Below are positions 1 through 11,229 of a DNA stretch of 64,000 bases, piece by piece (positions within the stretch are counted from its first letter, which is position 1; every line of letters begins with the position of its first letter). Made by a program: the position numbers and the translations under genes. This DNA is from Diploptera punctata (lineage: Eukaryota; Arthropoda; Insecta; Blattodea; Blaberidae): positions 5,363,501 to 5,427,500 of the forward strand of contig JASPKZ010003844.1 in assembly GCA_030220185.1 (NCBI GenBank), in the 5' to 3' direction. The notes beneath the pieces are model-generated. The model did no database searches. It was not told where the DNA came from and worked only from the letters and a program-made list of their open reading frames with translations.

Positions 1-1413
1 GACTACGGTATAGGAATTAGTTGGATGCTATTCGTTGTTTAAATTTAACAATCATCATCATCATCGTTACTTCTTTCTCTTCTTTTCTTTTTCTTCTTTC
101 ACATTTTCTGTTTTTATCGCCTCCTGTGTTAAGTTTAAATACATACTAATATATATAATTTTAGCTATTATTATCTGGGGATTTTCCTTGTAATCTTATT
201 GAATATCTTTGATCCTTAAAGAGCATATTACAATTTATCCACTTTTTTAATTCGTTATAATTAACTTCATCTATATTTTAGAAATATATAATTTAAATAT
301 TTTCAAATTTAAAATTAGCAGCTTGTAAATGAAGGTCTAAAGCACGTAATTACTGAAAATGTTTCTTTAAAATCCACAATAACTGATTTATAAAAAACAA
401 AACAAAAAAAAACAAAAGAGATGTAAGTGGCGAAATTGCCATACACTGGTTTCCAATTTCGCCACTTAAATACATAACAAATTTGAAGGCCAAACAATTA
501 TTATAATAAAATTAGGAGTGAAATGTACACAAAATAACCTTTCAAAAGGCATGTGTTACTCTGTATAAGCCTATACTTACTCGATTAAAATATAGTGAGT
601 AGATATTCGGCGGAGTAAAATAACTACTTGTTCAACACAGTAGGTATGAGTATGACTACCTTTGCTAGCTCATTTCCTTCCGGAAAACCGTGATCAATTC
701 AAACTTCATTTTGAATTTACAAACAGGATGGAACTGCTATCTGTAGGTTTATTGTCGATTGTACCGAGAATATACCGTGGCGAATTTGCATGTTATGACG
801 AAGTTGAGTGCTAGTGCCTTACTTGGAAATTTTATAACTCTTTGTTGTAGTCGTTGGTGACAATATAAAGTATAATTTATCGCTAGTGTTAAATATCATG
901 CTTCCAGCTATATTTGGATATGTTAATTTGGTAACATAAGATACTGTTTGGCAGTGTTCACAACATTGGATGAAATTTCACAAATTTTCTCCACTCATAA
1001 AACATTATTATCATTTATTGATAGACATGTAGACTATAATGTACAATACTTTATTTTTGTAAGTTGTTTAATTAAATAACGGTAATTTGTCCTTTCGTAG
1101 AATGTATCATTTTGTTTTGAAGCTCTTATTGAGTTTATGGTTATGTGAAATAATTAAAATAAAGCGATATGACTGACAATTAAAATTCGCTGCCAGTCTA
1201 AAATCTCAGGAACAAAGTTAGGTTGAGAGTAATATTGTAGATGAAGCAAATCTTAAACAGAATGTGGGAGGAGGATGGTTCATTATTTTTCCTCAACTCT
1301 TTGGAAACCACATTCCCAAATTTCATATATATATAAAGACTTTTTTAAATTTCAGTTTTTTAGTTGTTCGTTGTTGAATGCACAAATGTGAAAAGATAGT
1401 AGTTCCCCAAATT
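1..1413. other. AT-rich intergenic DNA, no gene seen
   Basis: Both strands hold only short open frames with low-complexity composition and no recognisable domain. No tRNA-like box A/box B pair, terminal repeat or microsatellite longer than a few units was seen. Confidence 0.6.
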
Positions 1414-1950
1414 GAACAACGAATATCTGAACTATTGGGAAAAATGCTTTTATATTGAACTTTTTCAAATCTACTAAGTGTAAATAGAAGGGAAGTATCA
1501 CAGAAAAAATTATAAAAAAGGAAATACAAGAATGACGGAGAAGACCGCAAATATGGATAATTTCTAAAAGAAAATTATGTTAATGTAAGATTGAGAACGA
1601 ATATCTGAATATGGGACATGACATTTTTTCTATTTACTTTTTGAAATCTACTAAATCTAAATATAAGGGATGTATCAGAGAAATTATAAAAGGAAATAGA
1701 AGAAAAAAGAGAAAGATACTACAAAATGGATAATTTCTAAAAAAAATTATGTTAATGTAAGATTGAAAACGAATATCTCAATATGGGACACGGCATTTTT
1801 TATTGACTTTTTCAAATCGACTAAATCTAAAGTATAAGGGACGTATCAGAGAAATTATAGGCCCTAAAAGGAAATAGAAGAAAAGAGGAAGAAGCTAAAT
1901 AAATATAACTTTCTAAAGGAAAATTATGCTAATGTAAGATTTAAAGTTTT
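1414..1950 (+). repeat. Diverged tandem repeat, about three units of ~175 bp
   Basis: The phrase ACGAATATCTGAA recurs near 1418, 1595 and 1769 (third copy with one change). Each copy is followed in the same order by a CTACTAA(A)TCTAAA-like stretch, a GGGA.GTATCA.AGAAA stretch, AAAGGAAATA.AAG and TTTCTAAA.GAAAATTATG. Spacing is about 177 and 174 bp. The units differ by many substitutions and small indels, so the array is old. No coding potential is evident and the family is not recognised. Confidence 0.7.
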
Positions 1951-2147
1951 CTTGAGTTTAATTAATTACAAATTCTTCACAGATTAAAATCTAAGTTAAA
2001 ATTTCAATATCCGAACTTTCAATCTCTGACTCTGAGGACATTTTCAGCTTCTGTTCATATTCTACAATTTCACAAGAATATGACCTCAGAGTTAGCGACT
2101 GAAAGGTCGGATGTTGAAAATTTAACTTGGCTGTTAATCTGGAGGGC

Positions 2148-2375
2148 CGCGCCCTGGTTCAGCGGTCTGAGTTATCATACCTTGTTGCAGAACTATGAGA
2201 CATGCGTTAGTTCAAGTCCCAATAGGGAAAAATCTTTTCTCACTAAAATATATGGGATTGGTGCTATTCAGCATCATTAGAAATTTGGTTAGCTAAGAAA
2301 ATAAATGCTCTAGGACGAAAAACCAGCTATAACGGCTGAGGGATTTCCTAGTTACCTGGCATCCAGATTTGAGAA
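2148..2375 (+). mobile_element. Degenerate tRNA-headed SINE, SINE-C-like tail
   Basis: The head has a tRNA-like look (CTGGTTCAGCGGTCTGAGTT, then a box-B-like TTAGTTCAAGTCCC near 2206). Downstream, near 2320-2345, it contains ACCAGCTATAACGGCTG, a phrase also found in the SINE-C copies at 48.3, 45.2 and 61.6 kb. The part between is not alignable by eye, so this is an old or chimeric copy. Confidence 0.45.
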
Positions 2376-2733
2376 GTTATCTTCATATCACAAACTAATA
2401 TTAGTTCACAGCACTTCCTCTTCTTCTACTTCTTTCACAGTAGCCTCTGCCCGCCCCCGGAATTTCCTCCTTCAAGATATCAGGGGTTGCCGTATACTTG
2501 AAAACTTTCAAGTCATGCTTATACAATTATTTATTGTTAAACAATTATTTTTTCTTCAGAAATAAATTTATTCTATGTCATTAATATTATTTTTTCTCAT
2601 TTTTATGTCATGGACATTTTATATTTCATTCGTTAAAGCTAGAGTAAACCAAAATATATTGTAAATAATAAAATTGTATTGTACATATACCATCATATAA
2701 TATAATAATTATCATCATCATCAACAATCATGG
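2376..2733. other. Intergenic, no feature except a short CAT repeat
   Basis: AT-rich DNA without an identifiable gene. The last bases (about 2710-2730) are the CAT-repeat tail of the minus-strand LINE that follows. Confidence 0.5.
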
Positions 2734-3046
2734 ATTAAGCCCATGTGGCTTGTTCCGGTCTCATAGATTCTCATTCAAAAGTTGGATCCATCTCTTCTTC
2801 GGTCTACCAACATTCCTGCGTCCTTTTGGTTTGTATGTAAGTATAATTTTGGGGATGCGATCATCTTACATTCTTTTAACATGTTCTTTCCATTTTTTCT
2901 AGATTCTTTTATTCTATCTAAGAGTTTAAAGATATTTAGCTCATTTCTAATATCTTCACTTCTTCCCTTATCTAGAAGTTTGCAACCAGCCACACTTCTC
3001 AGAAATCTCATTTCAGCTGCTTCTATGATCTTCTCTTCTCTTTTAA
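2716..3046 (-). pseudogene. GAT-LINE RT C-terminal fragment, distal part
   Basis: Read on the minus strand, this encodes the tail of a non-LTR retrotransposon reverse transcriptase. The phrases KREEKIIEAAEMRFLRSVAG and SEDIRNELNIFKLLD match the 'AEMRFLR..aGyt..D..RNe.I..EL' block shared by the other GAT-LINE copies here. The 3' end runs through the conserved terminal stretch (minus-strand GAGACCGGAACAAGCC then CTTAATCCATGA) into a GAT-type tail at 2716-2730. The open frame of 78 codons is only a remnant. The same element resumes at 3892, interrupted by the CR1-like insertion at 3047-3891. Joining the flanks restores one continuous reading frame across the break, which is strong evidence for the insertion. 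Confidence 0.75.
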
Positions 3047-3891
3047 CACCTGCAAGAAAGTGTTCTCAATTCTTCACTCCCTAAATAGTTTTAAAAACTT
3101 CCTTCCTACAAAACTAAAACAAATACTTGTACAGACTCTCATAATGCCACACTTCGACTACTGCGACATATTACTGACTAATCTGACAACTGATCTATCT
3201 GACATACTACAGCGTGCTCATAATGCGTGCATTCGATTTATATTCAATCTCCGTCGTTATGACCACGTGTCTCCTTCATTTCAGGCCTTATCATGGCTAC
3301 GCCTAAATGACAGAAGAACTTTACATTCACATACCTTACTATTCCAAATTCTGCACACATATTTACCAACTTATTTAACAACACGTTTTCAAAACTTATC
3401 GGCTCATCACAATTTAGGAACAAGATCACAAGACTCTTCTTTACTTTTGATACCACAACACAGGACCTGTCTATACTCTGAATCTTACACAATATCTATG
3501 GCTAGAGCATGGAACTCACTTCCCAGTCATGTCAGGGACTGTCAATCGCTATCATTATTTAAATCCAAATTAACTGATATCTTAAGTTCGACACAATGAA
3601 AACGTTAACTGCATAACAACTGTATAGAGCATTCCATTAATAATCATATAGGAAGCTACTTACTATATTTTATATCATTTTAATTTTATTATATTCTATG
3701 TTTTTGTTAGTATTAGCTAGTATCATTGTATTTTGTTTAGTCTGTATTTTAATATCTTAAAATTGTAATATGTACGTAATTTTTTGTATAATTTTACCAT
3801 TCGCTGGTTGAGTGGAAGAGAAGGCCTTATGGCCTTAACTCTGCCAGCTAAAATAAATAATTATAATTATTATTATTATTATTATTATTAA
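3047..3891 (+). mobile_element. CR1-like LINE, 5'-truncated, inserted in a GAT-LINE
   Basis: An open frame from about 3047 to 3599 encodes the C-terminal RT region typical of CR1/L2/Jockey-type LINEs. Visible phrases are LKQILVQTLIMPHFDYCD, LQRAHNACIRFIFNLRR.DHVSP, a WL..NDRR..H.....L linker, HNLGTRSQ and ARAWNSLPSHVRD, ending in FKSKLTDIL then a stop at 3597-3599. The 3' UTR ends with a hairpin (AAGGCCTTATGGCCTT near 3822) and an ATT-repeat tail. A TTAA is duplicated at 3043-3046 and 3892-3895, and removing the element rejoins the disrupted GAT-LINE frame. No catalytic RT core or endonuclease is present, so the copy is dead, but this part is uninterrupted by stops and hence fairly young. Confidence 0.85.
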
Positions 3892-3970
3892 TTAAAACCC
3901 AAAATTCACTTCCATACAATAGTAAGGGGACTGCCACTACTTTATAAAATTTTAGTTTTGTTTCTTTTCT
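3892..3970 (-). pseudogene. GAT-LINE RT fragment, proximal part of the split copy
   Basis: Minus-strand translation gives KFYKVVAVPLLLYGSEFWVL, the 'LYk.la.P.LLYGsE.W' block that precedes the AEMRFLR block now at 2716-3046. The element was one piece before the CR1-like insertion. Confidence 0.7.
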
Positions 3971-4096
3971 TGTGCTTATAATAATTGTCTTTATTGTAAA
4001 TTAGATATGAGTAATTTTTGTATTTTATTTCTAACCTGGTGAGTGGCAGAGAAGACATTAACTCTACCAGGTAAAATAAAACTATTATTATTATTG
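3971..4096 (+). mobile_element. CR1-like LINE 3' UTR fragment
   Basis: Contains GGTGAGTGGCAGAGAAGACATT...AACTCTACCAGGTAAAATAAAA followed by ATT repeats. It is a diverged copy of the 3' end of the neighbouring CR1-like element (GAGTGGAAGAGAAGGCC...AACTCTGCCAGCTAAAATAAA). Only the last ~125 bp remain. Confidence 0.65.
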
Positions 4097-4371
4097 CTAT
4101 TTTTATTGCGAATGAGTCCATGTAGGACTATGAAAAATTTTTAAAGGTATTTTCTTTGAATCCACATTTCCTTCCCCCCCCCTTTTCTTTCTTTTTTTTT
4201 TTTTTTTGCTATGGGCTTGCTTTCTCTCATCTATCCATGCAGTTCCAGATTTTTTCTTCGGTTTATCCTCTTGGTCAAATTGCCACTTATGCACCTTAAT
4301 TCTAAATATATCTCTACTTAGGATATCTCCTTAAGTAATTCCTGCCAATTTTAAGTCCTTTCATCAATCCA

Positions 4372-4434
<63 letters not shown>
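4372..4434. repeat. (ATT)n microsatellite
   Basis: About 20 uninterrupted ATT units. Probably a former CR1-like tail, but no 3' UTR of that family is attached. Confidence 0.95.
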
Positions 4435-4437
<3 letters not shown>

Positions 4438-4439
4438 CG

Positions 4440-4560
4440 TTTACTCCACACGGCTGGATAATCGTTCAACTTTCTGATTGACGCATGTGATTGTGAGATC
4501 AGAAGCTGGCTGGTAGGTCAATACAATGCCCTTTTAGACCTGGAGCACCGTGGAGTTTTT
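4440..4560 (+). mobile_element. SINE-C tail fragment, degenerate
   Basis: Contains CATGTGATTGTGAGATCAGAAGCTGGCTGGTAGGTCAA and CTTTTAGACCTG, which line up with the 3' part of the intact SINE-C at 48.5-48.6 kb (GTGATTAACACATATGG...GCCGGCTGGTAGGCCAAGG). The tRNA head is missing. Confidence 0.5.
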
Positions 4561-4974
4561 GAAGGCAGAGAAGAAATTCGACATGACAATAATGTTTATT
4601 AATTCCATGCAGATCTCCCAAATATTGCGTTCCTTTGTTCCATTTGCATCAAGCTATTCACAGTATCACAATGCATTGAATAAAATAGTCTGATAGATGT
4701 AGAAGCTTAAATATAAAGGATTTTATAGTATCTCCATGGGGAATTCATGTGTCCCTTCTTGAATTTCACCCCCACTGTACCATCAAGACGTGAGGGTGAT
4801 CAACCCCTCAGGCAGCAAGCAATTTCCCTTGAAACCTCGTTTGAGTAATTCTTTGGGGGATTACAGGAGGTGATAAGAAAGACAATGAATATTGGGAAAC
4901 CAGCAGCTTTCAGATAATATCTATACAGACAACAGTGGTACATACACAGATACAATCTGTCTCTAGCTGAGCAG
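4561..4974. other. Intergenic, nothing recognised
   Basis: Slightly more GC-balanced than its surroundings, with no open frame of note and no match to the repeat families in the window. Confidence 0.5.
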
Positions 4975-5245
4975 AATTCGAACTATCAGCGTCTTTTCCT
5001 TATAAACTGGAATCTGGGCGTAAATAGGCCAACACATTTTATTCAGATGACCCTTTCTTCGGTATTTATGGTCTTCATCATGCTGTAAATCTACACATGG
5101 GACCCACAGCTTTATTTTAATTCCGTAAGAAACCGTTTTCAAGTGTTTTACGCCTTTTAAAATGCATCTACTCCGATCAGGTTTGAATCCGCGAACCTCG
5201 GAAACAGAGGAGAGCATGCTAACCACTAATACCACAGGAGATTTT
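4975..5245 (-). mobile_element. Possible tRNA-headed SINE, single copy here
   Basis: On the minus strand, the high-coordinate end reads CCTGTGGTATTAGTGGTTAGC (box-A-like) and then GCGGATTCAAACC (box-B-like) about 35 bp on, followed by a non-tRNA body. Only one copy is present in this window, so the family and its 3' end cannot be confirmed. Confidence 0.4.
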
Positions 5246-5288
5246 GTTATTAAGCAATGACACACGCACACACAAATATATCTTTATC

Positions 5289-5907
5289 ATAAGTAATGTC
5301 ACGAGTGATTTTCCAAATCATCCATAAATTCACGGTGAATTTATCTTGAGGATTTGGAAATCAAGAGTGGCATTTGTCAGGACTATCTAACGAATAAAAT
5401 TAAACTATTTACTCACAAAAAATTATTTAAATATAGTTACCGGTATTTTAAAATATTTATATATTTAATGTAAACGGCGATGTTCGAAAACAAATTACAA
5501 ATGTGAGGTTATGTATATTCACTGCAACTTGATCATATTATTTATTGCCAAATAGGATCGCAATATTGTAAAAATGCAATTTAGTGGAGAAATAATGAAA
5601 CACATCAAACTGTATATTATAATCAACATTATAGGTTATTCATTTATTTTTTAGTAAAACACTCAGTTAAATCACGGAATCTGTTTATTATTTGCTAAAT
5701 TCAATGTATTTATTGGAGAAAAATAATGCTCTGACCTGTTCAGAATATTAAAAACGAGGAACTTTCTTTATCACAAAAGTAGGACCTGATAAAGAGAAAT
5801 TGATAAAAAGCGAGGCGAAACACGACTGTCATAGGTTGTAAAAAAAATCAATGAAACGTGATTGGTCATTGACTACCATTTAGGGCATGAGTTAAATAAA
5901 TAGTCTA
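5289..5907 (+). repeat. Unclassified ~620-bp interspersed repeat, copy 1 (hairpin 5' end)
   Basis: Closely matches two further copies at 21.1-22.2 and 22.2-22.8 kb over its whole length (for example GTAAACGGCGATGTT, GATCGCAATATTGTAA, CATCAAACTGTATAT, GACCTGTTCAGAA, GAAACACGACTGTCAT). The first ~90 bp form an inverted repeat: ATGTCACGAGTGATTTTCCA pairs with TGGAAATCAAGAGTGGCAT around an AAATTCAC/GTGAATTT core. There is no long ORF or recognised protein. It could be a foldback-type or other non-autonomous DNA element, but target duplications were not identified. Confidence 0.7.
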
Positions 5908-6337
5908 TGTAATTCTTCTGTATGCGTACTTGTCATTCTACTCCTCCTAAATGACTGGACAGATTTTGATGAATTTTTGTGTGTGTCTGTTTGGGTCCCT
6001 CGATGGTTTAGATTCACAATTGGACTCTCTAAAACCATTAGGTGTAGGAGTTCACCTAAAGTAAAATTTTAAAAATCACTCTAGCGGTTACATTTTTCCA
6101 TGTTTCACAACGAAACTCAGTATATCCTATTAAATAAACCGAGGTAGTATTATAGATCCATAGTGTTGCCACATTTTCATAATATTTGTGTATCCAACTT
6201 AAATTTTGAGGGATTTAGATTGTTTTCTTACATACAAGAATTGCGAATTTTCTACAGAAAATCTCTTGGCGATGTGCTTGTTCATGAGTTTTCTTTACGA
6301 TTAACGCCAAAGAATTAATTTAATATATATATATATG
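5908..6337. other. Intergenic, nothing firmly recognised
   Basis: Contains TGACTGGACAGATTTTGATGAA and GGTCCCTCGATGGTTTAGATT, which read like a decayed dispersed repeat. No second copy lies in the window to confirm it. Confidence 0.4.
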
Positions 6338-6615
6338 GGGACACGCCGTAGCGTAGTGGTTAAGGTACTACGCTACAAGCCGGAAGGTCGAGGGTTCGAG
6401 TGCCGGTGGAGTCAGGATTTTTAAACTGACCCAAACCTTCTGGCGGCATTTTGGCCTCTAACGGAAATGAGTACCAGACGCTTGTTCTGAGGGTAAAGGT
6501 GGCCGTCACGCAGAGCTGACAACCCGGCTGACATTAAGTGCCGATTGTCTAGAAAAGTGGAAGCCTTAACCTCCTACTACCCCAGGGCTTCCTAAGGCCT
6601 GTAGTGGGATCATTT

Positions 6616-6620
<5 letters not shown>
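6338..6620 (+). mobile_element. SINE-B, full length
   Basis: A tRNA-derived Pol III head (box A CGTAGCGTAGTGGTTAAGG; box B GAGGGTTCGAGTGCC) is followed by the SINE-B body (GTCAGGATTTTTAAACTGAC, CGGAAATGAGTACCAGACGC, CCGGCTGACATTAAGTGCCG, CCTTAACCTCCTACTACCCC). It ends at GGGATCATTTTACCTT. Both flanks are TA repeats, so a target-site duplication cannot be told from the microsatellite. Other copies are at 12.8 (minus), 13.3 and 21.3 kb, with heads alone at 16.7 and 40.6 kb. Confidence 0.9.

Positions 6621-6681
<61 letters not shown>
6620..6681. repeat. (TA)n then (TG)n compound microsatellite
   Basis: About 18 TA units followed by about 12 TG units, directly abutting the SINE-B 3' end. Confidence 0.95.
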
Positions 6682-6792
6682 CTATAACTCCGCCTCTAAA
6701 TGGCTAACTAGTGGAACAAGAAATACAAAATGAAGAAAAATTGGCGAGCAAGCTCATCACTACGATACTCTGAAAAAAAAAATATATTAAAA

Positions 6793-7148
6793 CTGCCTAT
6801 TATCCATTCATCCATAGTAATTCTGCCCGAGGGCAGGTCCTTCACTGCAATCATAGCATTTGCATGCTATGCTTGCGGTTTTACTAGGGAAGTGTAGGTG
6901 TGGTAGCTTCCCGTTGCTTTCCACACCGGTGAAGGATGATGATAATGATAAGGATGATGATGATGGCCATATGATTTCGGGGACCGTTTGGACCTTAAAG
7001 TTTTCTTGACATTTGTCTTACAGGTGAGGAAAAACTCCGATAAAAACCTCACCCAGAAAAACTGCCCTGATCGGGGATCGAACCCGGGCCCGCTGCGTGA
7101 CAAGGAAGCACGCTACCTCGAGACCACAGCGGTGGACCTGCCTATTAT
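6793..7148 (-). mobile_element. SINE-A with 11-bp target-site duplication
   Basis: The body (6804-7137) is minus-strand. It has the tRNA-like head at high coordinates (minus-strand GTCCACCGCTGTGGTCTCGA, box B CGGGCCCGGGTTCGATCCCC), a central GGTGAGG...CCTCACC domain, a CAT-rich linker, and the SINE-A tail AGACCTGCCCTCGGGCAGAA...ACTATGGATGAATGG at the low end. The exact repeat CTGCCTATTAT occurs at 6793-6803 and 7138-7148, immediately outside both ends. This is direct evidence of retrotransposition and fixes the SINE-A boundaries. Confidence 0.95.
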
Positions 7149-8084
7149 AATTTATTTAAAATTATTAATATGTGAGCATACAATAATAAGAGCACATATT
7201 TAAAATGGTATCGAACTTGCGATCTTGATTTCAGAATTAAAACCAGACGTTAACAGTGTGTAGAAAAGGGTGCTTTATATGGATCATGGATATAAACTGA
7301 TAATAAGAAAATCACAGGTGATCAAGATTTTCTTAAAACAGAATTATTACAAGAAAAAAATGATAGTAGGGCCTATATATATTTGTTATCAGAAATTTCA
7401 TCAAGGACTGACACAGGAGATGAATAAAAAGTCCTTAACAAAATCACATTTGAAGTCCATAATTTGTTTTAAAGTTTTGTTGTAAGATATATTGGAAGTG
7501 CCACGTGGGATATTGTGTTGTGTACAAAGTGCGACTCTGTATTCCATAAAATTAGCATGGAGGGGTCGTAGCGTTTTTAAACTTTGCTATTGAAGTATAC
7601 TTTTAAAAGCAGGAGTGGGTATGGGTGTGCGTTTATACCTAACATTAAGTTAGGGGCAATTTGATGTCGCGTGCTTTGCTAGGTGTTACTTTTTCATTAT
7701 CTCTGACGTCATGAGCCCCATGGGCGTCGGTTCTCATATCTATGCTATTTGTGAATATACTAAATTCGCTTTATTTTAAAATCGATAATGTGGCGCGCCT
7801 AAATTGCCTCGTAACAAACTAATTAATACTTCAAACCTATGAAACATTTTCGTATCTCCAAATATAGAGTTATTATGTTAGGGAATACTTGAAGCTTATA
7901 GTTTTAATGACTCATATTCAAATCTTCCCTTACGTTATTTTGTAATACTAAGTACATTTTTACGTATTACATTGTTTTTTACATATTATATTGCTTGATA
8001 GCAGCAACATTAAATAATAAATAAATAATATTTTCACAGGATCCAGATGACTGTCAGATTTATTTATTTCTTAATTGTATTAGA
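7149..8084. other. Intergenic, nothing recognised
   Basis: Short open frames only (up to about 70 codons) with no family resemblance. No repeat shared with the rest of the window was seen. Confidence 0.5.
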
Positions 8085-8358
8085 AATAAATATGAAATTA
8101 TTGTATTATCACGGGCCCTTTACAAGTATACAAAGTTTCAAGTCGATCCAATGTTTCTAAGTGGGTGAAAATCATGTTCAAAGATTCCGTTACATAGATA
8201 CAAAGACACTTTTTTATTTTCTGATGATTCTGGCCAAGATTTTAGAAACAAATATGAAATTTTTGTATTGTCACTGGTCCTTTACAAGTATACAAAGTTT
8301 CAAGTCGATCCAATGATTTTAAGTGGGTGAAAATCGCGTTGAAAGATTCCGTTACATA

Positions 8359-8368
<10 letters not shown>
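8085..8368 (+). repeat. Two direct copies of a ~120-bp element end leading into GATA repeats
   Basis: The stretch TTTACAAGTATACAAAGTTT followed by CAAGTCGATCCAATG, AAGTGGGTGAAAATC and GATTCCGTTACATAGATA occurs at about 8119-8206 and again at 8281-8368 (offset about 162 bp). The second copy runs straight into the GATA array. A unique end followed by a short tandem tail looks like the 3' end of a non-LTR element that seeded the array. The family is not identified. Confidence 0.6.
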
Positions 8369-8625
<257 letters not shown>

Positions 8626-8737
8626 CAGGTAAAGCTAATATAAAGCGTGTAAAAACATGGCGAAGATAGTACTTTTGTTCCGTTTTAACAGAAGTACAAC
8701 TTTTGTCATGTAAATTTTTGTTGTTTAGGTATAACTT

Positions 8738-8840
8738 CGTTGCCTTGTCCCAGCAGATCGGGATTCAATCACTGCCGAGACAAGTTTCTTGGATGAAGTA
8801 CTTTTTTTTAGGGTTTTTCCTCATCTGTGAGATAATTGTT
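8738..8840 (+). mobile_element. Degenerate SINE-A head and central domain
   Basis: GTTGCCTTGTC, a box-B-like GATCGGGATTCAATCA and GGGTTTTTCCTCATCTGTGAGA follow the order found in SINE-A (GCTGCCTTGTC, GGGTTCGATCC, GGGGTTTTTCCTCACCTGTAAGA). The tail is absent. This is an old copy. Confidence 0.5.
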
Positions 8841-8924
8841 AAGGGATATTAGCCCTTAAATTGGCAATGTATCCTATAGGATACATCAATTGGTTTAATT
8901 TATCTGAAACGTGTGTTAAATAAA

Positions 8925-9340
8925 GAAGATGAAAATGCTTTACGTACATTCGAAAGAAAGATAATAAGACGAATATATGGAAAACAATACATGGAGAATC
9001 CAATCAAATTCTGAAATTGATCATATACTTAGAGGAAAGGATCTTGTAAGATACATCAAGTCATTGAGATTGAGATGGATAGGACACGTTGAAAGAATGG
9101 AAGATGGAAGAATACCAAAACGATTAATACATGACGACATAATAGGAGTAAAAAGGAGAGGAAGATCGAGAAAGAGGTGGCTGCAGGATGTGGAACAATA
9201 TTTGAGAAAGTTGGGAATAATAGGATGGAAAGAGAAAGTACAGGATCGAGATGAATGGAGGAAAATTGTGAAGGAGGCCGAAACTCACAATGGGTTATGG
9301 TGCCAAATAGGAAGGAAGGAAGGAAGGAAGGAAGGAATAC
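8925..9340 (+). pseudogene. LINE RT C-terminal tail with GGAA-repeat end
   Basis: The frame, partly open for 144 codons from 8977, encodes the post-RT tail of a non-LTR element. Upstream in another frame is ALRTFERKIIRRIYG. Then come LRLRWIGHVERMEDGRIPKR, RRGRSRKRWLQDVE and VQDRDEWRKIVKEA. These match the 'L.W.GHv.Rm....RGRpr.rW..dv...DRd.WR' pattern of RTE/Jockey-type LINE tails. The element ends in GGAA repeats (9311-9337). The catalytic RT core is absent and at least one frameshift is present near 8975. Confidence 0.7.
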
Positions 9341-9549
9341 TTTTAATAAAACAGAAGAAAGCCAACAATATGAAATTATTAAAATGTGTGTGGTATTATA
9401 CAATATACTAATAATAACAATTATGCACGATTTCGTTTTCAGTGCGGTCCGCCACATTTAAATAACTGATACTAGATATTGTTTTGCCAATTTAAGGATT
9501 AAGGTTAAAATTATGTTTGACCATCTCATTCAACCATATCATTTTTGCC

Positions 9550-9830
9550 CTGTTCATCATCATTATCATCCTTCACGGATTAGGTCTTTGCCTGTTCCGA
9601 TCTCACATCTTTTCAGCCCAGCGCTTTCTTGGTCTTCCTACCTACCTTCGTCCTCCAGGATTATACATCAGTGCCATCTTTGGTGTCCTATCCTCTGTAA
9701 TTCTTTGCAGATATTCCATCCAATTGTTCCTGTGTTCTTCCATTTTGTTGAAGAAGTGGTTGTATTTTTAGTTCCTCTCTAATATTCTCATTTCTAATAA
9801 TATTCTCATTGTACTTGTTTAGAACGTTTT
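9550..9830 (-). pseudogene. GAT-LINE 3' end and RT tail
   Basis: Minus strand: AATATTAGAGAGGAACTAAA (RE.L-like), MEEHRNNWMEYLQRI-like and GPRKRWAE-like coding remnants, then the conserved GAT-LINE 3' end (minus-strand GAGATCGGAACAGGCAAAGA then CCTAATCCGTGAAGGATGAT) and a GAT-type tail at 9553-9570. Frameshifted, 5'-truncated copy. Confidence 0.6.
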
Positions 9831-9994
9831 TATGAGTGAATCATGTCTCGGAAATGAGGTGATCATCAATCTTGGGATAAATGTCCTAGTTAGATCAAAA
9901 AGGGATGTACATATGTGTATGATCCAGAATTTAAAATCCTCTCCTGATTATTCGTGTCCCTATAAAGACCACAAGGCGTGAAACACGTAATATA

Positions 9995-10721
9995 TATATA
10001 AAAAGGGAAATATATAGCTAAAAAACTAAAAGAAGAATATGAAAAATGGGGACTTTATATAAACATTGAAAAATCTAAATATCTGTGTATAGGAGAAGAA
10101 ATGGAAAATATAAATCTCAACAATGGAGAAGAACTAAACCTAACATTGCATGCACTTATTTAGGAACAAAATAAGACAATTCAGGCGGTAACACAGTGGA
10201 AATTAAAAATAGAATCGCACAAACAAAACAAGCAATAAATGCTTTAAACTCTGGTGGAGCAAAAATAACACAAAAAATAGAAAATTACAAATATATCAAA
10301 CTATAATTCAGAGCATCATAACATATGGTGCTGAAGTCTGGCAAATTCCTACCAGGAAAATGAAAAGAATTTTAAGTGCAGAAATGGTTATTTTAAGAAG
10401 ATCAGCTGGAAAATCTAGAATGGATAAAATACGAAATAAATAAATAAGGGAAATTATGGGTGTACAAGAGGAGCCGGACATCATAGACATTATAGAAAAG
10501 AAAAGATTACAGTGGTATGGCCATCTCAAAAGAATGCCATAGCAACGATTGCCTAATATTGTTATGGAATGGATCCCAATAGAAAGGAGGAAGAGAGGAA
10601 GACCGAAGAAAACTTGGATAGAAGGGGTACAAGCGGCTATGAATATCAGAGGAAGATCAATGGATGGACAGAGAGGAATGGCGTTTGGTTTCCGGAAGAC
10701 GGCGGCACCTGCCATGATACC

Positions 10722-10751
<30 letters not shown>
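9995..10751 (+). pseudogene. LINE RT C-terminal half with GAT tail
   Basis: Fragmentary frames encode LKEEYEKWGLYINIEKSKYL (the segment just after the RT active site), SIITYGAEVWQIPTRKMKRI, AEMVILRRSAGKSRMDKIRN, EKKRLQWYGHLKRMP, RKRGRPKKTWIEGVQAAMN and a terminal RKTAAPAMIPDDDDD. The last aspartates are the GAT tail translated. Several stops are visible (for example after DKIRN and RMP). The catalytic FADD box is not present, so the copy starts just downstream of it. Confidence 0.75.
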
Positions 10752-10752
<1 letters not shown>

Positions 10753-11229
10753 AAAGGGAAAACTAAATCAAAGAGGAAAGTAATGCAATTGTTCTTCGGT
10801 ATAGTTCTTGAATAGCTAAGCCATTAGGAAAATTACTGAAAAAAAAAAGTGTCTGGAAATGAATGAGGTACGTCAGATTTTGGTCTATGCTATAATTTAA
10901 TAAGAAGTAATGCATTAATACAACAATCAAAATAATGAGAAAAAAATAGAACTTGAAAATATTTAGGATCATCATCATTATTAACAGAAACCAAAGTCAA
11001 ACAAAAGAGGTTTAGTTTAAGGCAACCAGAATTAAAAAAAAAATTAAATTAATAAAAATGAGTGGATGTATCAAACCGTATTCTTGATGCATAAAACTGA
11101 GGGAGAAAAATAACTGTCGTAGAATACACTTGAAAATATTGAATACTTATTTAAAACAGGTAATTCGATTATTAATCATTCAGACATCTCTTATTTTCCC
11201 GATTTTCTTATTTTAAAATGAAAAAGCAT
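10752..11229. other. AT-rich intergenic, nothing recognised
   Basis: No usable frame and no repeat match. The GAT microsatellite at 10723-10752 belongs to the preceding LINE. Confidence 0.5.
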
